From: Populus alba
Taxonomy: Eukaryota; Streptophyta; Magnoliopsida; Malpighiales; Salicaceae
Length of the DNA stretch: 64,000 bases
Assembly (NCBI RefSeq): GCF_005239225.2
Contig: NC_133297.1
Location: forward strand, 16,976,147 to 17,040,146
Direction of reading: 5' to 3'
Shown: positions 24,910-37,926 of the stretch, piece after piece
Layout of the letters: every line of letters starts with the position of its first letter
Numbering within the stretch: position 1 is the stretch's first letter
Position numbers and translations under genes: made by a program
Notes under the pieces: model-generated
What the model was told of the DNA's origin: nothing
The model's database searches: none
What the model saw: the letters and a program-made list of their open reading frames with translations, nothing else

Positions 24910-25443
24910 CCTTACTTGTTAAATGATAAATCTAGATTTGTGTTGTATAACCCTTGATACAACAAATACTTGGCACTTTTATAGCCTACTGTATGGTATA
25001 ACTGACACTTGTACTATGAAAGAAACTTGATTTGTTGTTAACATAAGTTAATATCATGAATTCCTAACAATATTTAAAAGTATGGTGTTATTAAAATAAG
25101 ATAATTAATATGATCATGTTAAACATTTATAATGAACTATTAAGGATAAATCATCCGATTGGAACCTCCTTTGTGTGTGGTTTTCAGTTGATTAATAAAA
25201 AGAGTTTATACTATACTTATTTCTAATGCTACTAGTGGATCTTCTAACTTTGATAATTTCTTTTATCTTCGATTAATACTCACATCAATATCACATTTCA
25301 AAAGTTCTCTTCAACTCCTTTTCATTTGTTGTTTATAATTTTATATAATTCACCTCCCTGTGGTTCGACCTCGATCTTACTAGGTTATTTATTATTTCGA
25401 CACTCCTGCACTTGAGATAAGACATCAATCTTTTGATCGTGTT

Positions 25444-25616
25444 ATAAATAGAAAAAAAAAATACATCTTTAATTTTAATTTAAGAATTAGAGCAATATAT
25501 TAATACCTAAAATATATAATTTTAGTAGTTTTTATATTTAAATATGATGGTAAAATAGCATCATTGTGATGTAGGTATCATGATGATAGTGGGCAATAAT
25601 CATATGGTAATGATTA

Positions 25617-25663
<47 letters not shown>

Positions 25664-27390
25664 GTAGTGATAATGATTATACTAATACCAAAGTGATTTT
25701 AATAGAATAGAAAATATTGAATGCAATAGTTTGAATTTGGATTGCATTAAAAAAAAAAAAAAAACTTAAGCATTGTTGTCAGTGACTTTTTCAACTTTCT
25801 ATATTGCTTTGTATTTTTTTTTAATTTACTGTGTGTGGGATTTGTTCACTTACAAATAATGACAGATTTTTATTTTATGATTGCAAATGTTATAAAGATA
25901 ATACTGTTAAGAAAAAAAAATTATAGAGGTATTAATGGTGATAATATAATGATAATAGTAGAGTTTTTAAACTCTGTTGGTGTTCAACCCGGCCTAAGAC
26001 CCGTGTCATAGGTTTTGCCTGAGTTATCAAGTTTTGATCAGGTTAACCATAATTTTTTTTAAAAAATCAAAATAATGTCATTTTGATTTTTTAAAAAATC
26101 AATGAGTTGCAATCGGATTTTTTATCAGGTCTTGCAAGTCATTTGTAATTTTTTACTTCACTTATTTTTTCTTAAACCCGGCCTAATTATAACTACAAGT
26201 TAGTCGGATCCTAGGTCAACTCACCGAGCCGAGTCTTAAAACTATAAATAATAGTATTAAATTAAAAAGATAATAGTGAAGTGTCAATATAAATGATAAT
26301 ATTATTTGAATTACAATAATAACAATAGTTAGTCATAATAATGATGATATTAGTAATGTGGTGGTATAATGATGATAACATGTGTAATATGATATAGTGT
26401 GTGTATATATTTTAAAAAATTATTATCTCATCATTATGATTATTTATTTATTTTTAATATAAAAAAAAATATAAAACCATTGTGATACATAAGAGCACCT
26501 TATTCATTTTTTTTTTCTCTCTTAGTAATTCAACCCCTGATTTACTAAACCAGGATTAATTTTCATCCTCATAATATAGTTGTTGCAAGGTGCATCGTAC
26601 TAAGTTTGTTCTATTATAATCTACTCTAATTTGTCAAAAACTAATAGAGAAAACCTCAAAATGTTCTCCGGTCTCAATTTTATATCAATTTTATTCCTAA
26701 ATTTTCAAAAATTCTTGATTAAAGACTTTTATCTATTATAAGATTTTTCATTCATATTTACATTCAAATTGTACATTTTTTATATGAAATGCTGTGTTTT
26801 TTTTTTATAGAAACTTATCCTTTTTTGTTAATTGATTCTAACAAAAAATTAATTACAAATTTAAAATAATTTAAAGGTAAAATGAAAATAAAGAATAGTT
26901 TGAGTATAAAGTTAATTTTGCTTCAAAAGATTAGCCAAATCTAATATTTAGCAAATCCAAATAGAAATAAATTCCCAAGAAACTCCAAAGTCCCTATAAT
27001 CAGGCCGAGTCAGCTCATTTTAAAATTAGAAAAACTCAAATGTGAGGTTGAAACCACTTATTTTGCAAGAACAAATGTAGGGATTGAGAATTTTTTCTAG
27101 GAAATATTTTTGGCGATTCAGCTTAAAACAGATGTTATAATATCCAATACAAACCAAGTCATTGGATAATTCACCACCAATACATGAAACAAATCAATTG
27201 CAAAAATTCATTTGTATTTTGGGAACATTTTATTTTATTTTAATTTAATATTTATAATTTTTCTTTATAAAAATCTATTGGGTCCTTGAATATCATATAT
27301 GTAGCATAAACAATAAAATAAAATTATTCAGGAGTCTCTAAGCTTTTGTTAAACATATCTAGAGTTGTTTATGGATTTATTATCAAAATA
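25444..27390. other. AT-rich intergenic region with a MITE-like segment
   Basis: No gene. An (AAT)n microsatellite lies at 25618-25662. About 25965-26245 has partly inverted ends (TTTTTAAACTCTG at left; GAGTCTTAAAACT at right, with CAACCCGGCC and GGTCAACTCACCG just inside), which suggests a small non-autonomous DNA element. Confidence 0.45.
25618..25662. repeat. (AAT)n microsatellite
   Basis: About 14 AAT units in a row. Confidence 0.95.
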
Positions 27391-28885
27391 TCTAATATTC
27401 TTTTACTTTGAATAATTCTTTAAAAGTTGTGTTGTTATAAACAACTTTTTAAAAAATAATTCTTTTACTTTGAATGATTCTTTAAATCTTTATTTAGAAG
27501 AGAGAGATTGCTATGTTTAGAATTTTAGCTCTAATTTTATGTTTACGTAATTTTTCTATCTAACAAACAACTTTTAAATAATAAGAAGCATATCTTATTA
27601 TTTATAGGGAAATCTGAAAAAACTTATAAATTAACAAAATATCAATTTGTCATGTAAACAATATTCATATATTAACTCAGGAAAAATTTAGAAATTAACT
27701 CAATTAAGTCTTTTCTTGATTTTTCTAAGTCTAGAAATATAATCCGTATATTAATTATATTGTAGTTTTTAATTTCTAAAATATATTTTAATTAAGTCAT
27801 ACTTAATTAAATGATAAGAGTTTAATTTCTAACTAATGATTGTTATTGTTTGTGATATATTAAATTCTTAATATGTTGGCCCAAATATAAATTATAATTA
27901 TAATTCTAATTAAATAAATCAAACAAATTAATTTATTATCAATTCAATAATTAATTAATTTATATTTGAAGATAAGGTGTATCATCTAACAATGTTTCAT
28001 GATCCTCTAAATATTAGAAAAAATTATTAGTGGTTTGACTTAACCTTTCAGTAACTAATTTTTCAGTATAATTAATATCTTTTCATCAATAATATTCTAA
28101 TTTAACTTTGAAACATAAAGCATATCTGATATGTTAAATCATGTTTGTTCTTTACATAATAGTCATTGATAATTTAAATAAGATTTGAAAAGAATTTCAA
28201 ATATCATTTCATCTTGGCCTATGATTTCTCAGTCAATACTATTTAAGAATATATGAAATATTTTTCTTAATTCATCTAGGGTGATAAATTCTTTTTTGAT
28301 TACTCAAGTACCTTCATACAATTCATACTATACCAATGTCTGACCCTTCATCACCTAGATTAAGATAACATGTAACAAGATTAAAGCATAACATTCTCTA
28401 TATAAGATGACTTAGTGATTTCAAGTTTAAGGATCACGTACACAATAATTATGTGAATCTTTTCATATAGACATATATGATCTTTTTATATGGAATTCTC
28501 ATACAGGTCAGTTCAATGTACATGTCTTATGACAAACACTTATATATTAGTTTTGGGTATTTCTTATACCCTAGCTTATGAGAATAATTGCTTTCTTTTC
28601 ATAAAGAAAAAAAATATAATATGTATCAGTTTATACGACTCTAATGAATGTTCAATACTTAAAAAGGCATCGACCATAAACATTTTAGAAATAATGATTT
28701 GATATAATATGAATCTCATAATTATAATAACTTTTATATTTTTAAAAAAAAAAAATATTTTTTCTCATGAACTTTATTTTTTACTCTAGATTCATTAATC
28801 TAATATTATATGAATATTAAAAATAAATTAAGTCTTTATTAATAATAAATATATATTATATTAATATAATAATATCACAGGTAAA
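27391..28885 (-). repeat. LTR-like repeat, left copy, upstream of YIF1
   Basis: Diverged homologue of 38490-40085, in the same orientation. Shared landmarks include GTGGTTTGACTTAAC, TTCATCTAGGGTGATAAATTC, the GATGACTTAGTGATTTCAAG segment and CCCTAGATTCATCAAT-like sequence near the right end. The left copy lacks a recognisable primer-binding site. It is read as a solo LTR or LTR fragment of the same copia family as the right copy. Confidence 0.65.
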
Positions 28886-29608
28886 TAATATGACAAATTA
28901 AACTAATAAAATCCCATTGTGATTTTTTTTACAAACAACAACAAAAGAGGAAAAAAGAAATAAATAAAAAGGCAACGTTTCCATTATAGGCAAGAATAAA
29001 AGAGCTCCCTGCGCGTCCTTAGCCATTGCATTTCACAGATTGAGCAATACAGTAAGTGAAAAAAGAAATTTAGCAACAAAGCTTCAGGTCCTCTCTCTTA
29101 TTCCTTTCCGCATTTCACACTTTCTATTTCACATTCTTTCTATTAATTTACCACACCCAAAACTAAGATCCAAACGTTCTCCATTTTTACGGGAATGTAA
29201 GGAAAATACAATGAGTTTTCATGATCATGGGCTGAACCGAGGAATCTCGAAAAGCGTTGCCAAATTTTAGAATTAATTCTTGCTAATGTTAGATCAGAAT
29301 CAAGATATTGCTCCCTTTTACAGGTTTAATCAGATTTTCATTCTTGTACTTCTGGGCTGTAGCATGATGTAGATTCGAAAGCTAGAGTTGAGAATGCAGG
29401 CTGTTTTACTTTGGGACCTGTCTTGTCTCACTAAGCCTGTTTTGAACGATGGCATGAGACAGATAAACAAGTTATAGTTGCTTGATTGAGTTGTTTTTAT
29501 TTATTTATTCATCTCGTTTAAGTCCTAACGAAATCTACAATACTTCAAGAACATTTCTTGTTTCTCGCAGTGACATATGAGAAGTAGGATTTTAGGGTGG
29601 AGGTGAAA

Positions 29609-30881
29609 ATGAATCCCAAATCCAATCCATTTTCTGCAGCTGGTTCAGGGCTCATTAGAGGGGGATTGGGTGCTTATGGAGAGAGAATTTTTGGGTCAGG
29701 CTCTGAGTATGTACAAAGCAATGTGAGTACTTTTATCCCTGTGGATATATTGCTAGCTAGATAGGTTGGCATAGCAAACAAAGAATTACAAAGCTCAATA
29801 GTTCAGATGACTCTTTCATGTAATGACCCGAGTATTCTTGTTTTTTTTTCAGCTTGAATTACAGCACATTAGACATCTATAACTGATTAACTTCTGTATG
29901 AATATTTATTTTCGTAAGGTTAATGGATGTGATATCAGTACTTGGTAAGAAAACATTGCTGGGCATCAACAATTGAATGTGTTTCTTATGATTTTATTAT
30001 CGATGAGCAGATAAGCAAGTGCTTCTCTTACCCTCAATATTACTTCCAAGTGAATGCCCATTATGTCAGGAACAAATTGAAGATTGTTCTTCTTCCTTTT
30101 CTAAACAGGGTAAGTGAAATGTTTCTAATTGGCATTACACAAAGCATTAAGGTTAAGAAAAACAAACATGTAAGATTGCAAGTAGTTGGTTAACTTAAAG
30201 AAACTGTAATTCAGTTCTCTCTTATCTTCTTTCTAGGGCCACTGGACAAGAATAACTGAGCCAGTTGGAGGCAGGCTTTCCTATAAACCTCCAATTAATG
30301 ACATAAATGCTCCAGATTTATACATTCCTTGCATGGCATTTGCTACCTACTTGGTTCTTTCTGGCATCTCATTGGGCCTTTCTGGGAAGTAAGTGTAGGA
30401 ACTTTGATGTAACCAAGCTTCCTAAACATCTCTCTAACAACAATATATTCCTGTCTGAATATGATCATATTCGCAATTCCAATTTTATGCCAGGTTTACA
30501 CCAGAGGCCTTAAATTGGCAGTTTGTTAAAGGAATGATAGGCTGGTTTTCCGAAGTGATGCTGCTGAAAGTTTCAATTCTTTCACTGGGAGGTGGGGAGG
30601 CACCTCTGTTGGACATGGTAGCGTATGCTGGGTATACATTTACAGGGATGTGTGTTGCTGTGCTTGGGAGGATCACTTTGGGCTATACATACTATCTGAT
30701 AATTTTGTGGACATGTCTTTGCATGGGTATATTTTTGATCAAGACAATGAAGCGAACTCTATTGTCTGAGGTTAGGAGTTATGACTCAAGCAAGCATCAG
30801 TACCTCTTGCTCTGCACTGCTTTGACCCAGTTCCCACTGATGTTTTGCCTCAGCAACACTTCAGGAACTTGGCTTTTCTGA
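29609..30881 (+). CDS. YIF1: YIF1-type ER-Golgi membrane trafficking protein (HRF1 family)
   Basis: Four coding exons, 29609-29722, 30011-30109, 30237-30388 and 30494-30881, join in frame with GT-AG introns and encode 250 residues. An in-frame TAG lies 24 bases before the ATG, which fixes the start unless there is an upstream coding exon; the N-terminus is some 20 residues shorter than I recall for relatives. Conserved parts are [70 protein letters not shown] and [11 protein letters not shown], then about five hydrophobic segments (about 100-119, 134-154, 160-182, 186-205 and 223-243) with the loop [17 protein letters not shown]1 proteins act with YIP1 in vesicle traffic between ER and Golgi. 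An AG acceptor at 29570 suggests a leader intron. The frame is intact. Confidence 0.95.
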
Positions 30882-31094
30882 AGGCTCTCCTGGAAATATG
30901 CATCTGGTTTTATGAGGGTGCCTTTTATTTTCTCTCTTGCATCAAATACTCTGTTGGCTTTCTGTTTCAGAAAAGTTAGTGAGTTACCACCCTTTTTCGG
31001 TGAAACTGATCAAATTCATAATTCTTTGACATCTGGTTTCAGGAATAAGTGCACCGAAGATCTCTCTTCTGCTTATTCTTCATCATTTTTCTAG

Positions 31095-32280
31095 TCTCTT
31101 GTAGTATTTGCAGACTTGAACGGTGAATAAATCATTCCTCTGCTATTCCCAAGAGTCAAGACTGATTCAATATTTTAACCCATCATACAAAAAGCAAATC
31201 ATCCAAACATACCAATTGCATGTAATAATGGCACAATCTCTCAAACATACACTGTCAAAATGGATTGAAGGGAGGATTGATTATATTTTTTATTTGACAA
31301 ACAAGAATAATAATCCGAACTAAGGATTGACAATACTTAATTTCCTACACATTCTCTCAACTTGGCATTGCTAAGATTGTAAATGGTGGCATTTACAAGA
31401 ATCCAAGGGAACACGAAAGGCTAAGATAATTATCACCATTGATGTTAAGCATGGCTGTCCCTGACTTGTTGATTCAATGACATGTCAGGGACAATGACAT
31501 GTCAGGGACAGCAATGTTTTTTATATTAAATTTCGCTTGTGCCCACAAACTTCCAAGACTTAGTGCACACGTTTTTCGAGCAAGCAACTTACACTTTCAA
31601 TGAATGGTTCCTTTTTCCACCTCTCGAGGATTGACCTCTGTAGATGACTTTGGTTGCTTGCTTGACTTCCATTTTTAATTGTTGATAAATAACGAGGCAA
31701 AAGGGTGAGGCCAATCGTAAGTTTCTAGTACTAATAGAACACTTTCAAGATAACAATGGTCGGCTTCTTTTATTATTGGATAACCCTCAGGTAAGCAAAT
31801 TGGTAGAGGTTTTATAATCCACATTATCAGCACTGACAATTATCTGAAGGGGGGTAATTACTTTTTTTTTTGTAGAGGGAGTATCTTGTTCACGAGTATT
31901 TATAGGTGTTTCACTTCTCACTCATTCGATGATCAAGTTATACAAAAGAAAAAAAAAAAAAAAGAGGAAGAGGAAGGGCGTGGGAGAAGGAATATTTCCT
32001 ATTAATGGGCTTTAAAAAACAAACCATACTTTAAATAGACATATGATAGGACTTTATTGTTTTGAAAAGTAAAAAGATATTTTAATTATATCTACACATT
32101 ATTATTGAAATGAATTTCATCCATAAACATTACATTATAGTTTATGGCATTACACATTCGTATTGTGCAAATTAATCAGAATTATCTTCTTTTTTATCTA
32201 TTGACCTGTCCTCATCTCCATCGCAATTTCATCTTCTTTACATGACATATATTCACAAACAATATCCTTTTATATGATGA
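31095..32280. other. Spacer between YIF1 and the copia element
   Basis: No gene is recognised. It holds a compact tandem plus inverted repeat (31454-31512) and a run of A at about 31951-31965. A TATTTATAGG sequence near 31900 may be chance or part of an undetected LTR. Confidence 0.5.
31454..31512. repeat. 12-base inverted repeat enclosing a 17-base tandem repeat
   Basis: GCTGTCCCTGAC at 31454-31465 is the exact reverse complement of 31501-31512. Between them AATGACATGTCAGGGAC occurs twice in a row (31476-31492 and 31493-31509). ACATGT at the centre of each unit is itself a palindrome. Confidence 0.95.
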
Positions 32281-33389
32281 TCATGCTTTTGTTGGGACAA
32301 TGCCTTGGTGAGAGGAATTTTAAGTTTCTCTTTAGTGGGCATTTGTTCTATCTTTACTCTTTCCTCTTTATTATTTCCCTAATCAAAAGAATTACCTAAG
32401 TACATGTTAAGATCTTTAATGAGACCTTGGTTCCTTTGCTTGTGCAATTAATTTATTGTTATCAAAGTATAGGGCTACAAGATCAACAATGTTAAAAACC
32501 ACACTTAGTTTAGTAATGAACTTCTTGATTCAAACATTCTTTTTTGTTATCTTAGACGCAAAGATATATTCAACTTTAGTTGTAGAATATGTTGTGGTTT
32601 CTTGTTTGGAAGTCTTCTAACTCACAACACCACCATTTAAAGTAAAAACATATCTTGACTCTGATTTGTTATCATCAATATTGGATTTGAAACTAGCATC
32701 TAAATAACTATAAACTTCCGGTTCATATCTTTTATAGACCATAAATACATTCTTAGTTCTTTTTAAGTACTTAAGAATATTTTTTATTATCTTCCAATGA
32801 CTATGACTTGGATTAGATTGCTATCTACAAAGCATAAGCTACATCTGGTCTGATACATAACATCGCATATATAATAGATCCTATAGCCGAAGTATATGAC
32901 ACCCTTTTCATCCTATCTTTTTTTATTTATTTCTTAGTACATATATCTTTGGAGAGATGTATTCCTTGCGAAATAGGTAAGTATCCTCTCTTTGATTCTT
33001 TCATGCTAAATTGTTTTAGCATATTGTCTATGTATGTGGATTAAGACAATCCAAACAAACTTCTAGATTTATCTCTATAGATCTTTATTCCTAATATATA
33101 AGCTACTTCTCTCATATACTTGATGGAGAAATTCTTATACAACTAGATCTTTATTGATTAGAGTAAAAGAATGTTGTTTCCTATCAATAATAAGTCATTT
33201 ATATATATTATTAAAAAAAATGACTCCACTTTTAAACATAAGGTTCATCTATATTTCTAATGAAATCAAACTATTATCTATTTAAAATGGATATTCCAAC
33301 TCTTTGAAGCTTGCTTAAGTCTATAAATGAATTTTTATAGCTTGCATACTTTATTAGTAAATGTTTTAGATTCAAAACCTTTAGGTTGT

Positions 33390-34770
33390 GTCAAGGTTGT
33401 TAAAATCGTGATTTTGACACGGCACGGAAAGTACTAAACAAACTCGGATAGTAAAAACGGATCATAAAATCATAAGGAATTTTAAAATACATCAAAAAAA
33501 CTTCATGCTTCAAATAAAAATTCATAAAATTAATTCAGTCCTATAATACTGAAATGGCATTCAATTCAGTCAAATTCAACAATTTTCAGTGCAATTTTCA
33601 CCCTATTAATTCAGTCCTATAATACTGAATTGGCATTAAATTCAGTCCAATTCAACATTTTTCAGTCCAATTTTCACCCCATTAATTTAATTAAATTCAG
33701 TCCAATTAATTTAGTCCTATAATATTGAAATGGCATTCAATTTAGTCCAATTCAACAATTTTCAGTTCAATTTTCACCCGAGTAATATTTAGTCCAATTT
33801 AGTCAAGATATATAGTATATACTGTGGCATTCAATTCAACAATTTTACATCAATTTTCGATCCATCCAATTTTCACCCGATCAATTCCATTCAATTCAAC
33901 ATTATACATATACATATACAAATTACATGACTATTACAGGGGCAAAATCAATTTTACAGGACTATTACCCGATCAATTCCATCCAATTTTATAGACTAAC
34001 AATTAACACTTAACAGGGCAAACTACAAATCTATTACAGGGGCAAAATCAACTACTGCAGTGATGATGATGAAGGCAAAATGAACTTACGGTGAAGAGTC
34101 GTTGATGATGATGGTTGAACGACTGCTGGTGAAAAGGCTTGATGTTGCTTGCTGCTGTTGAAGATGAGAAAGAAAGGAGATCGTTGCCAGCATGCCGCTG
34201 CTAATGAAGATTGTAGAGGAAGCCCGAAGCCGTGAGTTGTTGAGGAGATAAACAGAAAAGGAAGCCGCGACCGTGAGCACTGAGGAAAGAGAAGGAGTGA
34301 AGACTGGAGTCACTAGACCGTGAGCATTGTCACTGACCTCTTTTGTGGAGGATGGAGATTGTTGTTGCCGTTTTTATGGTTGTCGGTGCCCAGTTGGTTA
34401 ATTAGAGAAGGGGATTAGGGATTAGCCGATTAGGGATTTGTTCGATTGGAAAGAGCATTTTATGTGTTTTGATTTATGAAGATTGAAGAATGAAGAAAGT
34501 GAATTTAATCAATTGATTCCCTGAAGTGAAGACAGTCGCGTGAGTCCGTGACTGTGCAAGAAACAACCAATAGGAGCCTGACAGCTAAACCATAGGGGGG
34601 AATTTTGTTTCAGTGCCTCATTTCAGCACAATCACAAAATCGGTCCTGAAATCGCGATTTTGCGTGATTTCATCCGATTTTTATGATTTAACCCGGTTTT
34701 ACCTATTTTTTATTTTTTCAAGCTATTCAACCCATAAAAACATGTTTTGACTCGTAAAATCGTACTATTT
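33390..34770. mobile_element. Foreign DNA element inside the copia pol region, probably non-autonomous
   Basis: The copia frame stops at about 33390 and resumes at about 34790. The left edge reads TTGTTAAAATCGTGATTTTG and the right edge, reverse-complemented, CTTAAAATAGTACGATTTTA, so the ends are imperfect inverted repeats. Inside lie a three-fold tandem array (33530-33783), another hairpin-prone AAATCGCGATTTTG near 34650, and a Ser-rich open frame (34086-34313, minus) without known features. No transposase is seen. A hAT-like MITE or a DNA element with captured sequence is possible. Confidence 0.5.
33530..33783. repeat. 76-base tandem repeat, three copies
   Basis: The unit starts TTAATTCAGTCCTATAATAC and ends with CAATTTTCACCC. 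Copies start at 33530, 33606 and about 33682; the third has an extra 25 bases of the same vocabulary at its start. Confidence 0.9.
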
Positions 34771-35915
34771 TAAGAATATTTAAGAATGTTAAGATTGGTC
34801 TCCTACCATTCCATATCTCATATGGAGTCTTAGCAATAGATTTTGATGGAACTCTTTTTAAAATGTAAGTGGTAGTTTATAAGGCATGACCCTACAAGAA
34901 AGGTGGAAGGTCTATATAGCTCATCATAGATTGTATCATATCCAATAAGGTGTAATTTGTCCTTTCAAAAACTCTATTATGTTGTGGTGTTCTAAGAGGT
35001 GCTCATTATGAGAGAATCTCATTTTTTAAAAAATAATCTTGAAAATCTTGGCTGGAGTATTCATCACCTTGATCTGATCAAAGTATCTTAATACTCTTTT
35101 TAATTTGTATTTGAACTTTATTTTTGAATTCTTTGAACCTTTCAAATACACATGACCATATCCAATATGGTTATTAACAATAAAACATGTATATTCATGT
35201 AGGATAAAAAATCATTATTGGTCCATATACATCTGTATGTATTAGACCAAATAATTTATTAGATCTTTCACTTTTTTACTAAGGGGTATTTTGATCATCG
35301 TAATCATTAAACAAGCTTAACAGGTTTTATACTATCCATAATCAAAAGGATCAAATATCCTTCTTAATGTAACTTAGTTATTCTTGTTTCATTGATATGA
35401 CATAGTCTTCAATGCCATTAATAATATAGCCATTGATTATCTAATATGTTCTTCTTGCTATTCATATTGAATATGGCCATTTTAAGATTATGTATGTATA
35501 AACCATTTGTATAACTACTAGATCCATAATAAACATTATTATTATATAAAGAACAACATTTGTCTTAAAAAAATAAATTTAAATCCATTCAGAAAATGGA
35601 TATATTGTTACTAAAAAGTGCTAGAACATAATAAAAATTATAAGTTCTAGTATAAGCTTATTTGACAAACTTAATGCAACAACCCTTACTTCAATGCTAA
35701 CTTGTAGGTCCACTTTACATTTATTTAGTCATAAACATCTATGAGGCATAAGCTTTATTATGCTTTTTAGCCTTCACGGTTGTGAGATAATCTTTGTAGT
35801 TTCTCTTATAATGGCTTTCCTTGTCACAATAATGACAAATACCTTTGTCATTATTGATGCCCCAAGAAGCTTTCTATGCTTAGACGGTTAGACCAAGTGA
35901 ACACTTAACTCATGA

Positions 35916-36345
35916 TCAATGGCAAATCCTAATTAGCGTAAGTTCTTTAAAAAAACCAATCATCCTCAACATATAGGTGTTAATCAAGGAACCCTTTGTC
36001 ATCTTACACCAAAATAATTCTTTAGAGGTCTCATATCTCTCAGTGCATCTAGCCACAACAAACAACTTTTTGAGAAGTATAATTATTACATAGGCATCAA
36101 TATTCTCATGATGTCTTTGAAGTTCAAGTGTCATGTTGGGTAACATCACATATGCTACTTGCTCATCATTATAAGTATGACGTTGATATTTAGTCCTAAC
36201 TTCGTTATCAGCTTTCTCATCAAGGATAAAAGGAATTGAATTTTCAAAAACATATAACATTGTTTCTTACTTGAGAACAATTCTTATATTTTGGTACTAG
36301 TTTAAGAAGTTTTGTTCAATCAATTTATTAACATCATGATGTTAT
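35916..36345 (-). pseudogene. Copia gag remnant (UBN2-type)
   Basis: An open stretch of 114 codons (35916-36260) with gag landmarks: MLPNMTLELQRHHENIDAY, RCTERYETSKELFWCKMTKG and MLRMIGFFKELT. The preceding bases up to about 36345 give a damaged N-terminus (NKLIEQNFLN). After it, stops accumulate. Confidence 0.8.
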
Positions 36346-37926
36346 GTAGGGATATATTACTACTCATGGTAATCTATCAACCTATTCATATAAAGATAGT
36401 GAGTATTGGTTTCATGCATAAATATTTATAACTAAATTCATATAAGGTCTTTAATCTTAACTTAGTCTCCCACTATTTTCTTGTAAATTAATAGCCCTCA
36501 CTATTAATTAAAAAATCTCGTTTAGGTCTCTTAGTGGGTTAGGATTTCATTTGATTTATATGACCTTAAGTAACTCAAAAAATCAAAATAAATTATATTA
36601 TGTAGATAAAATAGCTTATCAAACATATTTTTATGTGACTTTTATATTAGTTTGGTAACAACTCTATGTCTAAACATATCATATATATTTCACCTAACTA
36701 TTGCATCTAATCTTATATTATCATAAGTAACTCATCTAAATCATATAAATTAGTTAAGTAAGTTCTAATTTTATAGTATTAAATATATTCAATTACCAGT
36801 AACCTTGAGTAACTTAACAAGTTATCTATGAATAGAACTCTAGTTTTATGCATATAAAATTGAGAGACAACAAATCATATTATCAACATGTACTTAATAT
36901 ATTAATGAGAGATTTATTATTTTAATTAAATCTAATTTGATGACATTAGTGATATATTATACATAACAATTATGTATGAACATACACCCCTAACATGCCA
37001 TTCTAATTTGATGATTATAAATATATGTAAATTAATTCTCTTGAGCCATCGAAGAAAATTAGATGGTCAAAATATAAGTAGTTATTACAAACCTTTATAA
37101 GTCCTTTTACAAACACCATGGTTCTATCCTTCACCACAATTTTTTCTGTCCTGGATTAAAAAATATTTTTCTTACCTAAATTCTTATATTTCTAAATTAC
37201 TTAACATTTACATAATTAATTAAGAAATCTTAACTTACATTTACTGCGAGTTAGATGGTAAAAACATTTATGATAAAAGAATTTTATAATCCTAAAATAA
37301 TAAAAAAAGAAAGATAGGACACCTAGACCCTATTTAATATTACAACTATTCAATCATAAAAAACACAATTACATTGGTCTTTAATGTTCATAATCATCCA
37401 TCATGCATAAGAACATATTAATATGCAAAATAAAACTATTGCATGCTTCAATTCTAATTATTGGCTTTATTTACAATTTAAAATAATATTTCTAACACTT
37501 ATAAATATTAAATTCAAATCCATTTTGATAGTTTTCCAAAATTAATAAATTTTATTTAATATAATTTTTTTTCATTGAAAAACCATTTTTTCAAAATTTA
37601 ATAAGAAACTAATCATATTAAAATAACTATTAATATCCTAAATTATTTTAGGATCAATTAAATAAATATTTTTGACTTAAAAACTCTCTTTACTTTAGAA
37701 AATCATTTTTCTAAACATTATTTAAATAAATCCTAATCTTATTAAGATATTGCAAAACTCTTAAAAAATTTTAATTCAATCATAATCCAATTAAAAAAAA
37801 TTAATTCTATAATTAATTTAATTTAGAGTTTTAATTTTAATATAAATTCATTATTTTATATGGAGGGGTAAAATTATAATTTCAACTTCAAATATACCTA
37901 GATATAATTAAATATAAGTTGTAGAT

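Larger units (their letters stand above)
22990..25443 (+). mobile_element. Gypsy-type LTR, copy B, interrupted by a younger solo LTR
   Basis: The right part (from 23360) matches copy A, including the TATA region (TTATAAAAGGAGG at about 23471), the motif CCCTGTGGTTCGACCTCGAT and the end CAATCTTTTGATCGTGTTA. Copy B reaches further left, probably to the TGATGTG near 22990, so it shows the 5' part that copy A lost. Matching to copy A stops at about 23832 and resumes at about 24910; the 1.08 kb between is a different LTR. No internal region or binding site follows, so B is itself a solo LTR or fragment. Confidence 0.7.

Noticed and set aside
29609..30881. YIF1 as a retrocopy carried by the copia element
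   Set aside because: The gene keeps three introns with normal splice sites and an intact frame, and no poly-A tract follows it, so it was not copied from mRNA.
34086..34313. Ser-rich 75-codon minus-strand frame as a gene
   Set aside because: Low complexity, no start context or family features, and it lies inside a non-autonomous DNA element.
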